64,000 nucleotides of DNA. It comes from Ulota crispa (lineage: Eukaryota > Streptophyta > Bryopsida > Orthotrichales > Orthotrichaceae). Location: assembly GCA_963920765.1 (NCBI GenBank), contig OY987245.1, positions 20,166,727 through 20,230,726 of the forward strand, read 5' to 3'. Numbering within the stretch: the first letter of the stretch is position 1; the number at the start of each line of letters is the position of its first letter. A program made the position numbers and the translations under genes. Of the stretch, positions 1 to 11,043 are shown piece after piece. Under the pieces are notes generated by a model. It did no database searches. It was not told the origin of the DNA and saw nothing but the letters and a program-made list of their open reading frames with translations.

Positions 1-1496
1 AAAAAGATGGAGAATTGCAAAAGGATTTGGATGAAGATGGAGAATTGCAGAAGGACTTGGATGAAGATGGAGACTTGCAAAAGGACTTGGATGAAGATGG
101 AGACTTGCAAAAGGACCTGGATGAAGAAATATTGCATGAGAACGTTGACGAAGTGATTAACCATATTATCCAGAAAATGCTTACGGAAGAAGATGTGATT
201 GAAGAGTGTCCCATTGACATGCAAAAAGAGGCACATAAAGTGGTTGAGAAATCACTTGTTTGGCCATGTGACGACTCCAATCCTATGACAATCAGGACCA
301 CTGATTTTGAGTCTCTTACTGGAGGCAAATGCTTATCAGACACAATAGTGGATTTTTGTCTCAAGTACCAAGAAAGAAAACATCTCTATATAAAAGGTCT
401 CTATTTTTTTAATACCTTTTTTTTCAGGAAGCTTGTAATCACTTTGGAGGAGGACGCTATAACTGGATTCAAGAAAATTGCTAAGTGGTTTAAAGACATC
501 AATATCTTCAAGTGTGACTATATTTTTTTGCCTATCTTACTCAGGTACTCAATCTATGTTTTATGAAATCTTATTTGAAGATTTGTTGAAATTTGAATTT
601 ACAAAAATGTTACTAACTATGTTTGTTTTTTTACAGTGGACATTGGAGCATGATGGTGATGTGTTACCTCGGAAGCTCCACAATGAAGCCTTCTTTACTA
701 CATCTGAATTCAGTTAAATCATCAACTCACTTGGATGTACAAAAATACATTACATTGTAAGTATTTTCAATTATGTCACTTTTCAATCTTAATTTTCAGT
801 GTAAGTCATTGATTTTGATGCATTAATGTTACTGATATGTTCTTTCTTATGGCAGTTTTTTAAGCTCAGAATGGGAAAGACAAAGTGACAGTTTGGAAAC
901 TTTACAAATTTCCAAAAAGGACTTACTTGAGCTTGAAGTTCAAGTGGTTGAAGAGAGTCATGATTCCATCATACATGTTTTAAAGATGTATTTTTAGTTC
1001 AACATATTGCATTGAATATTTTGTTTCTTAATAGTGATATAAAGCTAAGTTTATGTTTTGTGGTTGTATAGGTTCCTCAACAACCCAAAGACAATGGCAT
1101 AGATTGTGGAATTTATATGATCAAGTGCGTAGATATTTTTTTGAACACAATTGCAGAGGGTCTTTCTTTGGGACAAAACAATCAGTTTATAGTAAGTGTA
1201 AATTTCTTGTACCTTTATAAACTAAGGAATTTGAAAGGTCTCAAGTTAATTTGAATGATATGTGTAATAATTTGAATCATGATGTTTCAAAAACTTTAGG
1301 TGTTTTTGAATATGTTGGTTAATTTGTTGTTAATGTATTATTTGCTCAGATGAAGAAGGTGCATTGGGATCTCCAAAATGTAACATTTCAAGATGCAGAG
1401 GCAAATTCTCATCAAATGAGTATAAAGCAAACAATATTGATGCTTGAAGGAGGGTCAATTTTTTCATCAACCAATGAAGACAAGCAAGGCATATAA
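1..1496 (+). CDS. Ulp1-like cysteine protease (C48), 5'-partial, possibly inactive
   Basis: The gene enters from the left edge. Proposed exons are <3-544, 637-756, 856-946, 1072-1191 and 1350-1496, all joining in phase at GT-AG sites (the 946 donor is weak; 943 also works). Family landmarks appear in order. First is a substrate-groove start (LSDTIVDFCLKYQ) and YFFNTFFFRKL, then a WFKDINIFKCDYIFLPI strand. Next come GHWSMMV with the catalytic His, LLHLNSV, and VPQQPKDNGIDCGIYMIKC with the oxyanion Gln and the catalytic Cys at 1105-1107. In this family the acidic triad member lies in a 'hlDS' motif. Here that codon (707-709) is AAT, Asn, so activity is doubtful. Related proteases remove SUMO or similar modifiers, and Ulp1 domains also occur inside plant Mutator-like transposons, so this could be either host gene or element cargo. 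Codon use is AT-rich, unlike the peroxidases. The 3' end is uncertain (see 1590-1938). Confidence 0.75.
3..128 (+). repeat. 30-bp coding tandem repeat (10-residue acidic unit)
   Basis: About four head-to-tail copies of a 30-bp unit encode QKDLDEDGEL or QKDLDEDGDL in the reading frame of the Ulp1-like gene. Copies differ by a few bases, for example GAA versus GAC at position 9. The array runs off the left edge, so the true copy number is unknown. It gives a highly charged, probably disordered N-terminal segment. Confidence 0.9.
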
Positions 1497-1589
1497 CGTA
1501 CTTTAAAAGTTTACTATCTTATTTATTTTACATAGATATTTAGGATTCTTAAAGCACATCGATGTTTAAAGTTTTGTGTGTCATTGCAG

Positions 1590-1938
1590 GAATAATATCT
1601 GCTCATTGGAAAGTGAAGGAGTCTTATCTGGTATTTTGAAAATTCCTTCTTATCCTTCTACAAGGAGAAAACAAAAAGATCCTAAGAGATTGAATCCCCA
1701 TGGCAAATGTCTCACTTCAGAAGAATTTACCTTAAATAGGTTGAAAGCATCAAAAGAAAAAGAGGACAGTCTCAGGGAGAAAGAGGAAAGAAGAAAGAAA
1801 AGAGAAGACCTTGCCAAGGTCAAAAAAGAAGCAAAGATTAATCAACAACTTGAGAAGAAAAAGGTTACCAAAGTCAAAGAGATCGTGACAAAACCTCATG
1901 AATTTCCTCTTCTTATAAGAAGAAGTCAATATTTGTAG
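1590..1938 (+). CDS. Candidate terminal exon, Lys/Glu-rich coiled coil
   Basis: An open frame follows a good acceptor (TCATTGCAG ending at 1589) and stops at 1938. It encodes a segment with LTSEEFTLNRLKASKEKEDS followed by a long KE/KR-rich stretch likely to form a coiled coil. It can be joined to the Ulp1-like gene if a GC-AG intron is used (GCAAGG at 1484-1489). The split codon then becomes AAG and the frame continues. The 'LTSEEF...KEKE...RRKKRE' pattern resembles the C-terminal tails of Tigger/pogo-type transposase-derived proteins, but that is a resemblance only. Without the GC donor, the upstream gene would stop at 1496 and this would be a separate fragment. Confidence 0.45.
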
Positions 1939-2395
1939 CTCCTGTAGTGAATCCTCACGTGCACAGTTAGCGAATGGCATTTTGCTTACACATTAGTGTA
2001 TGTACTACTGAGCTTGATTTTATAAAGCTCGCAACTTTTTAACTACAACTGTCATTTCTTTTCATCATAATACTTTCATCTCGTTTACTTTGTACAGTTT
2101 CAAAAATAGTTAGTAAAAAAATGGTACCCACCTTGGGAAAAATCATTTGGAACCGAATTGTGCACAGTAAGTGACGTGTGTACGATACTAGTGTTTTATA
2201 AAGTTGAAAGCTGAGTGTTGAAAACTTGACACTCTACCAGTCCACTCTGCTTGATAGTTTTGTCCACGTCATTCAGAAGCACCGTGTAGGGTCCTGTTCC
2301 TTTTCTGATTGTTGTATGAATGAAATTAGTTGCAATGCAAGAGTGGGTTAGTGGGCGCTTCCCCACCGGGTGGTCAGGTTGTCTGAATACTCTAA
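1939..2395. other. AT-rich intergenic DNA, nothing recognised
   Basis: No convincing coding potential, RNA gene or inverted repeat is visible. It probably includes the 3' flank of the Ulp1-like gene. Confidence 0.5.
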
Positions 2396-3085
2396 AACGC
2401 GGTATTCGTTAAATTGGGAAAAACAGAGGTACGGTGCATGCCACCATAAACCAACAAACATTTGGCCACAAAATGTCAAATAGTGGTCAACTTTGAGTGT
2501 TATCAGTGTCTTTTTGACAAATGATAATTCCAATCCGTTTTCGTAACATTTTTCCTAAGATCTCCCTTTTTAAAATTACAAAGAGTTTCAACTTATTAAA
2601 GGTTGTTATGAATAGTTCATATGGCTTTTAGATTTTTGTTGTTTTATGCTGTAATAGCCTTCAATATGTTGAAGCTTCTTGTAATTTTAAGTCTCTCAAT
2701 AACTTGAAACTCTTTGTAACTTTAAGCATGGAGACCTTAGGAAAAAAGCTACGAAAACGAATTGGAATTATCATTTGTCAAAAAGACGGTGATAGCACCC
2801 AAAGTTGACCACTATTTGACATTTTGGGGCCAAATGTTTGTTGGTTTATGGTGGCATGCACTATACCATTTTGTATTCCACCTTAAACCCAAAAAGTTAC
2901 CTTAAACCAAATTTGAATGTATCAGATTCAATTTAAGCCACTAAGATTTTTTTCCTTGCAAATTCCTCCTCTTAGGTGAGGGCAAGTGTACCAAAAAAAT
3001 GCTGAGAGCTTGGTTTTAGGTGACCATCTAAAACCTTCAAAAGTCCCAAAATGTGCTCCTTTTCTAATTTAACAAATAATGTGTT
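2396..3085. mobile_element. Family A element, interrupted by a TA-target element
   Basis: The ends are AACGCGGTATTCGTTAAATT and its inverted counterpart ending in AATGTGTT. The perfect 4-bp target duplication CTAA lies at 2392-2395 and 3086-3089. The internal part (2866-3060) is the long family A type found elsewhere in the window, with motifs such as CACTAAGATTTTTT, AATTCCTCCTCT and AGTCCCAAAATGT. A second element at 2432-2863 splits it. No coding capacity. Confidence 0.85.
2432..2863. mobile_element. TA-target hairpin MITE nested in a family A element
   Basis: A 432-bp insertion with very long inverted arms: GTGCATGCCACCATAAACC near 2434 is matched by its reverse complement ending near 2861, and the complementarity continues inwards for well over 100 bp with small differences. 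TA dinucleotides at 2430-2431 and 2864-2865 flank it. Removing it restores the usual family A sequence GAGGTACCATTTTG. A TA duplication is typical of Tc1/mariner (Stowaway-type) elements. The terminal bases are not the classical Stowaway CTCCCTCC. Confidence 0.8.
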
Positions 3086-5751
3086 CTAAGGTCTAGAACC
3101 AACTAAAGTATTTGGAAACTAATGGAATTGGAGTCGCAAATACATGTACGGCTACAATATGAGTTTAGATGATTGTCCCACCACAATACTAGAATGTTTT
3201 GATTCTTGTTGATGCATAGCAAGTTAGCACGCTTTTGCCACTTAGAAAAAGTAAATTTGCAATTATTTGATGTTCCATAATAATTGTGTGTGAGTTTGGT
3301 TTGTATAATCCACAACACCAAATTTTAGTAATTTGTGGATTAATACACTTTATATTTATGAATCATATATATACTTGCACACCTACAATCTCATTTTTTT
3401 TGGATTCTAGCAAATAGATTTGTAGTCTAAACTCTAAATGAGTCCTTCATTTTAGTTTGCTAAAATAGGGTATTTCTAGAATTTCTTACAAAAACATTCA
3501 TCCAAACATAATAACATTCCACATTATTAAAAATGAATATTTTGTTTATAAATTTACAAGTATAAGTAACATTATTCATTAAATTGGGAAAAAGCTTACA
3601 TGTTGGGACTTTTTCATTTTTCATTTTTAAGAGTTTTTAGGTGATTTAGAGTGAATACTATGATGATTTCTTCAAGATCTTACATCAATGATGAAATACC
3701 TTACAAGAATTATCAAAAACCTCACTTCAAATTGTCAAAACATTCTCACAAATGCATTATTTATATAGTATTCCCAAAATATGTTTTGGGAAAGTGTTTT
3801 TCCCAATTTAATAAATAATGCGTTATAGGCATATTGTTTTCAAAATACCAACCACACAACACTATCCCTAAGGACTTAATATAGAGGAGAAGTTTCATGG
3901 GTGAGGCTAAATAAAGACAATGAAATAGTCCCTTTGGACACCCCAACCATGCTATAATCCTTTGTTATGTTATAGACTAGCAAAAACTGAAAAAGTAATA
4001 TTGAATAGCATGATATATTTAACACTTTGATATAATTTAATTTGCATTTCAAAGTCAGCTAATTTTACAATTTATATACACAACATGGTACCACTAACAT
4101 GATCTACCGACTGGTGACTACCATCACAATCTACAATCAACTTATCAAATGTAAGAAATCTACACTCTTGTTTATAAGACATTAAGATCATCAAAGACTT
4201 ATGGTGGATTTTGCAACAACCGATATGTCATTATGTTATAGTCAAGTGTAGCATCAGTAGTTTAATATTTTGGTGAAAATATGTGGAACAAAGCTTGTCT
4301 GATAGCTTATAAATTTTTTTTACTCAGTACTATGTTTCTAGTATGATCGTAATTATAAAGTTGCAATATTTCATTTTACACAAATAAGATATATCTTGTA
4401 CGTATGCTATGCGACAATGTTGTATGAGACAATCCACACCCTTGCAAGCAACCTAGAGCACTCAAAAGTAGGTGTCCAGGGTGCATCCAAAATCACAAGC
4501 TTGCTCAAATTTTTGATGTCCCACCTTTGCCTTCAAGTAGGTACAAGCAAGCACTAAGAGCATATTGTGGAGGACACGTGTTGAGTTTCAATTGTGAACC
4601 TTTTGTGTCAACCAATCAACAAGTTTTGATTGTTTTGTAATTGGGCGCATTAACAATTCATCAAACCCTAAAGATTTCAATGTTTGAGTTACAATTGAGC
4701 AAACCTTGTCTTGTATAGGACATCGGCATGTTGACGCGTTTGCTCATTTGCAATGAGGCACATCATATGGAGTGACCTTGCCAAATGCTTTTGTGAGGCT
4801 GTTGAGCGTGTGTGGGTGCAAATGCTGTGAGTATTGAAATGAATGAAGACAACAACAATAAAAATGTCAAGCAAATGCTTTTCCTAATTGTCTGCAGGAA
4901 GAGATTCAATCTTTTGATCACTTTCCTACTAACTTTTTCCTAGTCCCCTGAATTGAGTGAATTGATTGTTGCGAAAAGGGACAATACCAATATTAAGGGT
5001 GAAACTGAAATCTATCGCAGAATCCGATACAAATGTAGAACTCTTTATGAATCTTCAAACATAGTAAATACATACAAGTTTCGAAATCAAAAAACAGAGC
5101 CTCTTGTACTTTATGCTAGGCCTTCTCACACTGTTGACTGTTCGAACATGGGGAAACAGACAACGATTATTTCAACATTAAACTATATGACGCAAAATTG
5201 CCGTCTGTGCACTTGACTGTTTTCCAATGTTTTCCAATGATATGAGACATATATCTTCCAGAAATACTTTCTTTATTACCCAAGAAGCTGAGAAATATGC
5301 TCTCTATTACCCAAAAAGTTGAAAATCTTCTAGAAATATGCTCTTTATTACTCAAGAAGCTAAGAACGGGATCTATTCGTTCCATAAAATAACAATACTT
5401 CTGAAATTTAGGAAACCTCTCCTGGGTTAAGGTGAAATACAGTTTGAAATTTTTTTTTTCCAACTTAATGAATATCGTGTTCTAGTCTCATAAGCTAAGC
5501 CATTTACATTGATGCATTTGAAGAATGTACACCTACAAATGCTCAATTTCGTTGGTGGTGTAGAATTACGTTTCATGAATTGCGACTTCGATCACTAATT
5601 TGTTTGAAGCCTTGGGTTATTACCAAAATCTCATTGTCAAATTCTGAAAATACTAATACATTATTTATTACATGTATGATTTTATCCATTTTCTACTTTC
5701 TGACAATTACTCTCTAAAATTCAAACTTTTCCAATTCAATCTTCTACACCT
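3086..5751. other. AT-rich intergenic block
   Basis: Apart from the small family A element at 3568-3824, I see no gene, RNA or obvious repeat here. The short open frames lack start context, codon bias and recognisable domains. Confidence 0.5.
3568..3824. mobile_element. Family A element, short hairpin type
   Basis: The termini are AACATTATTCATTAAATTGG and its inverse, ending in TAAATAATGCGTT. The inner halves are partly self-complementary (GGTGATTTAGAGTGAATACT region). No clear 4-bp target duplication survives. Confidence 0.6.
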
Positions 5752-6936
5752 AACACCATATTCGTTAAATTGGGAAAAGCGCAGGTACTATGTTATATTC
5801 CACCTTAAATTCAAAAAGTTACCTTAACCCCTAAAGGCCCAGGCCATTTTTTTTGTGAAAAACAGTGAAAACTGTCACTTTTGGGGATGAAAGGAATTGT
5901 TTTTTTTTGTCTTTTTTTTGAAATCCAACCATAGGATCTTGCTCTAGATAGTATGAGGTACTTGAGAATAAAATTGAGCTTATTCCAAATGAGAAAGAGT
6001 GAGATATTTACATGCAGAGCAAAGGAAAAAGTTTTTTTTCATACTGTGCAAAAAATTCAGAAACCATTGACCACTCCTATATCAAAAAATTTGCTCTACG
6101 CAAAGTTGAGGTTTTTTTTCCCATGTAGAAGACCAAGTTAGGTATGTGTGGGAGAATTTTCAAATCAATTGGAACTATACAGCACATGGGAAAAATCAAT
6201 AAGTAAAAAGAAGTAGAGAATGGGTCAAAACACTAGATTGTTAAGAATCTAATTATTGAAATGAAAAATGCAAATCCCAATGGTGATAATGTTGTAATAA
6301 ACATCTACTTCCTTTGGTTTAGTTTTTTTTTCCAATATATTGAAAATTAAGTAAAACAAAGAACTTCAAAGTTTATCTTAGAGTAGAGAATCTATAATTG
6401 CTTGCAAACAAAAACTCCTTATAACTTTCATGTCATTCATTGAAATTGAATGATTCAAAGCTTCTCATGTATGAAAAAATCTAAAGAATGAGTTTCAAAA
6501 TTTTATTTAAAAAATATATAATTTTTAAAGAAGTTTTTGGGCTGCCTGGATGGGCAGTCCTCCCCAAAATTTCAGAAAAACATGCATAGCTTCTTTAATA
6601 AATGTTGGAATGAAGAATTTTTGAGATGCCCACGTAGATCTTTGAATTCCTCATCTCCCATAAAAGTTTCAGAAAATTACATAAAGTAGTTTACTCATAA
6701 GTAAATGACCGACCCCAAACGGTCCCCAAAGGGACAACGGGCCTTTAGGGGTTAAACCAAATTCAAAGATATTAAATTTAGTTTGACCCACTAAGGTTTT
6801 TTCCCTTACAAATTCCTCCTCTCATGTGAGGGCATGTGTACCAAAAAAAACCTTGTGAGCTCGGTTTTAGGTGACCACCTCAAACCTTTGAAAGTCCCAA
6901 ATGTACTCCTTTTCTCAATTTAATGAATATGGTGTT
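5752..6936. mobile_element. Family A element split by a TTAA-family element
   Basis: The ends are AACACCATATTCGTTAAATT and a 3' end AATGAATATGGTGTT. The interior is the long family A type but is interrupted at its TTAA by the element at 5828-6751. A target duplication is not convincing (ACCT versus GACC). Confidence 0.75.
5828..6751. mobile_element. Family B (TTAA) element, 924 bp
   Basis: It begins CCCCTAAAGGCCC and ends with the inverse GGGCCTTTAGGGG. TTAA lies immediately outside at 5824-5827 and 6752-6755. Excision to one TTAA restores family A sequence (ACCTTAAACCAAATT). The interior carries landmarks shared by the long copies, for example GGCAGTCCTCCCC and ATTGAAATTGAATGATTCAA. TTAA duplication with CC-initial termini is characteristic of piggyBac-like elements and also seen in Kolobok. 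No transposase is present. Confidence 0.85.
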
Positions 6937-8161
6937 GACCAGCAATTTTGAATGATAATTCTTCACACGATCAATCCAGAGATAGTAAATTACAAAATAG
7001 GAAGTGGAGACAAAATGCTCCTGAAAAAGTCAGACATCACGTGAAATAATGATATCCAATTGGCACCTTTACCAGCTCAAAGACAGCTTGACACAAAATT
7101 ACGACAGATGCATTTTGCGACGGATGCGAAGGCCAGAGGCCATAGCAACGTATGAAAAGACAATGTTTAATTTTTGACTACCATTTGAGAGAAACTATGA
7201 GAAACTTTGCTCATTAGGAACCAAACCGATACGCCACATGGCCTTGTAAATCCCAGCAGCCTAGAAGATGCAAGTCCCGTTCAGGATTTGGAGAGTAACA
7301 AAAAAATCTCGAAGAATGCAGATCTGCCCAATCTCTCATTTCAGTCTTTTCGAATCGTCCGAGCAATAAAGAGTTCACTCCATGGGTAAATTCGGACCAG
7401 ACCTGCTCTGTGAAGTTCCTCGACTTCAAACGGGTGTTGACCGTAGCGTCACTGAGTGTTGCTTCTTTCTAAACTAGAATTTGGCAGGTGAACTTATGAA
7501 GTGCCAAGTCACCAACGACATCTCTGGTGTTGAGAGCTGGCCAACAACGTTCTCAGCGGCTGCAAGTTTCACAAATTCCAACTACTCAGTGGAAGGAGAT
7601 GCTCGTGCACCAGCCACTATCAACACGACAACGCTTGGATCAGGAGTTCGGGATCGGCACTCAAGCACTCAGCAGTATCTCGTCACACTGTGTCATGCAT
7701 TCTGAATTTGTACGGAACATTCCCGGACTACCAAACGTACCTGGATTTCGTAGAATGCATACACGACCAAACAGCCCATAACGCCATATTCGTCAAATTG
7801 GGAAAAAGCTTGCAAAGTGGGACTTCAGAAGGATTAAGGAGGTCACCTTAATCAGAGCTCCAGCGTTTTTTTGGTACACGTGCCCAGTGACTCAGACTGA
7901 ATTTGATACCTTTGAATCTAGTTTAAGGTGACTATTTTGGATTAAGGTGAGGTACAAAATGGTACCCATTGTTTTCCCAATTTAAATGAATATGGCGTTC
8001 CATTCCCTTGCATGCACGGATACTAACCTTCCCCAATCTGACTGAAACATGCTGAATTCACCTACATTCCCTACCAACTCACCAAACAGTGCAATTGACT
8101 CAGCAGAAGACTCGACGGTTGAGGTTCTCACTGCTGACACCCCTCGGTGCGACGACTGCAA
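6937..8161. other. Outer, diverged arm of the peroxidase inverted repeat (left)
   Basis: About 7035-7620 is readable as a diverged inverted copy of 16375-16655 plus 18165-18455. Shared stretches include the region around 7210-7330 against 18165-18310 (GAACGGGACTTGCA on the other strand). Blocks line up with many substitutions and indels, in contrast with the apparently identical inner arms. A family A insertion (7780-7999) is present only on this side. No gene is recognised here. Confidence 0.6.
7780..7999. mobile_element. Family A element, 220 bp, TSD CCAT
   Basis: It starts AACGCCATATTCGTC and ends GAATATGGCGTT. The perfect 4-bp duplication CCAT flanks it at 7776-7779 and 8000-8003. It sits only in the left outer arm of the peroxidase inverted repeat, so it postdates that duplication or was lost from the other arm. 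Confidence 0.85.
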
Positions 8162-8543
8162 TTCCACAACGCCACTGGACTCGTGAGATGGAAACGTCAG
8201 ATACTGAAGCGGCGATTCGCCGGGTGATAAATTGATTCATTGATCGTTGTACTGTACATGCGTCGTGCCTGGTGATGCCGTGCTTGTGCACACATCACCG
8301 GCCCCGAGCGAAAAATATCTGGTCACACTCATCCCCCCCGAATTTGTTTGGCCGGGTGCATGGTGATTCCAGCTCGGCACCAACGCTGCCGCGGATCGAC
8401 CCTCGTCGACTCGCCCAACGATGGCGTCCAAAGAATGGTTCCTACGTCCTATCTATCCTATCTACACACAACCATCTCCCAGCTGCCTGCCAGGGGCTGG
8501 CACCTGCGATTCTGCGGATCGAAAGAGCGTTCCTCAGGTCCGT

Positions 8544-9548
8544 CTAGTTCACGGCGGAGCACACTCTCCGGATCTCGCCCGAGCTGCCCGTCAGCACGCC
8601 CACCTGGCTCAGCGCCACCATCGCCTCCGCAAAGTTGGCGCTGAACGTGGCGCCGTCCGTGTTGGCGCGCACCTCCCCTTTGGTGCGCGAATCCGACCAC
8701 ATGCTCTGGTCCGACGTGAGCAGGCCCAGCTTGTTCACGATGTTCTTGAAGTACTGCGAGTCGAACTTCGTCGACGACACCAGGTCCAGAGGCACCCTGG
8801 TGCTCGCGATGCCCGCCATCGGGCACTTCTTCTTCAGGTCGGCGGCGAAGTGCGCCTGCATGGTGGGGTCGACCTCGGCGCCCTGGATGCGGTTGTCGAA
8901 GGTCAGGCACGGCGCCTTGCCGATGGTGTGAGCACCGGCCAGCGCCACCATCTGCGCGGCGCTGAGGCCCTTCTTCTTGAACGCCTTGAGCAGCGCGGGC
9001 ACCGTGTTGTTGGGCGTGAGCAGGTTCTGGGCCACCTCGGACGACTTGGACACCTTGCCGTCGCGGCGGCCGGCGGGCACGGTCCAGCCCTTGCCTCCAG
9101 TGAGCTTGACGGTGTCACGGACGGCGAACTGCAGGACGTCGGAGCAGGAGACGACGCCTGGGCACGCCTTCTCGACGGCGGCCTTGGCGGCTTCGACGGC
9201 GTCGTAGCCGTGGAGGCCGCCGTTGATGATGTTGGTCATCTCGGTGTCGGAGCCTTCGAGCAGCAGGGAGGCGTCGCATCCGCGGACGAAGCAGTCGTGG
9301 TAGGCCAGGCGGAGGACGCCGGGGGCGACGGTGCTGTTCTTCCTGAAGGAGGCGAGCATGGAGTTGTAGATGATGGTTTCGACGTTGGGACAGGAGTCCT
9401 GGTAGAAGCCCTCTCGGCAGCCGCCATCGCTAGAACTGGAGGGGCTCCGGGTTGCGGCCGCGGGGGCACACAGCAGGCCCAGAATGGCGGCTGCTGTGCA
9501 GAGCAGGGCCAACCAGCTGCCCGTAGCTGCAGACCTCGGAATGGCCAT
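8544..9548 (-). CDS. Secreted class III peroxidase A
   Basis: A 334-residue haem peroxidase that would use H2O2 to oxidise phenolics, or make reactive oxygen species, in the apoplast. An N-terminal signal peptide (about residues 1-33, hydrophobic core WLALLCTAAAILGLL) precedes the mature domain. Distal Arg80 and His84 lie in RLAYHDCFV, and proximal His207 in ALAGAHTIGKAPC. The eight family cysteines are at 53, 86, 91, 129, 135, 214, 242 and 330, and GCDAS is the distal Ca site. The usual length is 300-350 residues, so the gene is complete. The start is the ATG at 9548. The frame stays open upstream but only to a TTG, and gene C has its ATG at the same aligned place. There is no intron, and third positions are strongly GC, unlike the AT-rich surroundings. 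It appears identical to gene B, with which it is head to head. The substrate cannot be deduced. Confidence 0.95.
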   Translation of the reverse strand: MAIPRSAATGSWLALLCTAAAILGLLCAPAAATRSPSSSSDGGCREGFYQDSCPNVETIIYNSMLASFRKNSTVAPGVLRLAYHDCFVRGCDASLLLEGSDTEMTNIINGGLHGYDAVEAAKAAVEKACPGVVSCSDVLQFAVRDTVKLTGGKGWTVPAGRRDGKVSKSSEVAQNLLTPNNTVPALLKAFKKKGLSAAQMVALAGAHTIGKAPCLTFDNRIQGAEVDPTMQAHFAADLKKKCPMAGIASTRVPLDLVSSTKFDSQYFKNIVNKLGLLTSDQSMWSDSRTKGEVRANTDGATFSANFAEAMVALSQVGVLTGSSGEIRRVCSAVN

Positions 9549-9842
9549 CGCTGCTGCAGGCGCAGACGTCGAGGAACTAAATGGAATTGCTGAATCCAAG
9601 TGGAGGCTGTCAACCGTGGACGATTGATTATTGTTTGTGGGAGCGAGCCCAACTTGTCACTGGATGGAGAGTTGAGATGCGACTGGAGAGACTGCCCAGG
9701 GGTCCTTCAGTGGTAACCTTGCGGAGTGGACTGGAGAACCTCGAGACAGGGAGCGGCGCTCTGGAATTGGGTGGTGACGGCGGGGTTGAGAGCTCGTTGT
9801 GGCAAGTGCATTTGTGATGAGGAGGATGGAGCATTCACGGTG

Positions 9843-9850
9843 CTTATATA
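9843..9850 (-). promoter_or_regulatory. TATA box of peroxidase A
   Basis: TATATAAG on the minus strand, about 300 bp upstream of the ATG. The same box is in the other arm. The implied 5' leader is roughly 270 nt. Confidence 0.7.
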
Positions 9851-10757
9851 CGAATTCCAAGTTGGGGCGAGGTGCGGATCCTCTTGCGAATGCGTCAGCA
9901 GGACGGGTGGGCCCCTGGTGCGCACGGAGACCGTACGTGGTCGTCGCCGAGTAAGGAAAAGAGCGTGAGCGTAAAAGACGCCCTGTGTAGAGAATTTGCC
10001 GTGCCAAACGCCCGGTCGACTCTCGAGTCTCGAGTGTTCAACTTCAACCAGAACTGGTTGGTCACCTGGATTTGTACGCGGGTGAGTTCTGCGCAGCGTT
10101 TAATTCCTGGGCAAATTTTTGCCAAAACCTTACATCGAAAGGCCACTGGCGACACATTCACTAAGAAATTTGAGTGAAAGTTTTGGATGAAATTGCCATA
10201 TCCCTCCCGGAGCAAGAACTAAGCTCGCCAGCATTTGGATGAAAGTTGTTTATATTAGTAATTGTTTGGATGAACTTTTGCTTATCGTTCATTATTTCCA
10301 TTTTTAGTCCAGTTTTCCTTATCTGCGTGCATTCTGGGGTGACGGTCGCTCTACCCTTGCAAAAATAAAAGTTAAACCCTGATTCTGCGGTGGTCACTTT
10401 GTCGTATCTACATTTTGCAGCCGTGCACAAAAGTGCGTTATTTCCTTCTCGGATGAGAGAATTTTATTTTTGTGTTGGGACCCATTTGGATTTTGGAAGT
10501 ACGTGTAACTTGTTTCTTTGTTTGAGCTTGACTGACCAAATTGGCAGATATCAAAGTGTAACAGACGACAAGTGCGTAACTTAGAGCTTGTAAATTGACT
10601 AGTGGAACAATTTCTTAGGTGTGATATTGGTTTGCAGTCCGGTCGTTTTGTAGTTCATTGGGGATGTCGTATTGGTGGGACACACCAGCAATCTGGTTTG
10701 TCAGCCCGTCACCAAGTACAGTATGTTAGCAGTGACAGTTTTCATTTTGGGTGGAGA

Positions 10758-10999
10758 TGACCATGTTTGTTAAATTGGGAAAAGGATACATTTTTGGACT
10801 TCTGTATTTGGCAATTTTGAGAGTACTTTGGTAATTTAGTGTGAATTTTATGATGATTCTTTCAAGATCTACATCAATGATATTGGATCTCGAAGGAATA
10901 ATCATAAAACTCACTAAGATCTGTCAAAGTACTCTCAAAAATGTCAAATACAAAAATCTTGAAGTATATCTTTTTTCCCAATTTAACGACTATGATGTT
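10758..10999. mobile_element. Family A element, hairpin type
   Basis: The termini are ACCATGTTTGTTAAATTGGG and TTAACGACTATGATGTT. The interior is largely self-complementary (GAGAGTACTTTGG against CAAAGTACTCTC). End positions are approximate and no target duplication is clear. Confidence 0.6.
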
Positions 11000-11043
11000 G
11001 AAGACATTGTTTGGGGAGAAATTTTAGCTTCATTGGTTGAAAT

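Larger units (their letters stand above)
8162..10019. repeat. Left arm of 1.86-kb inverted repeat carrying peroxidase A
   Basis: Reverse complement of 14506-16363 with no indel: coordinates sum to 24525 throughout, and every open frame on both strands is identical in the two arms. First mismatches are at 8161/16364 and 10020/14505. The arm holds the promoter, 5' leader, coding region and about 380 bp of 3' flank. Confidence 0.95.

Noticed and set aside
8421-9593. 390-codon open frame opposite peroxidase A (and 14932-16104 opposite B)
   Set aside because: It is antisense to a clear peroxidase gene, is explained by GC-rich codon bias, and has low-complexity translation with no domain.
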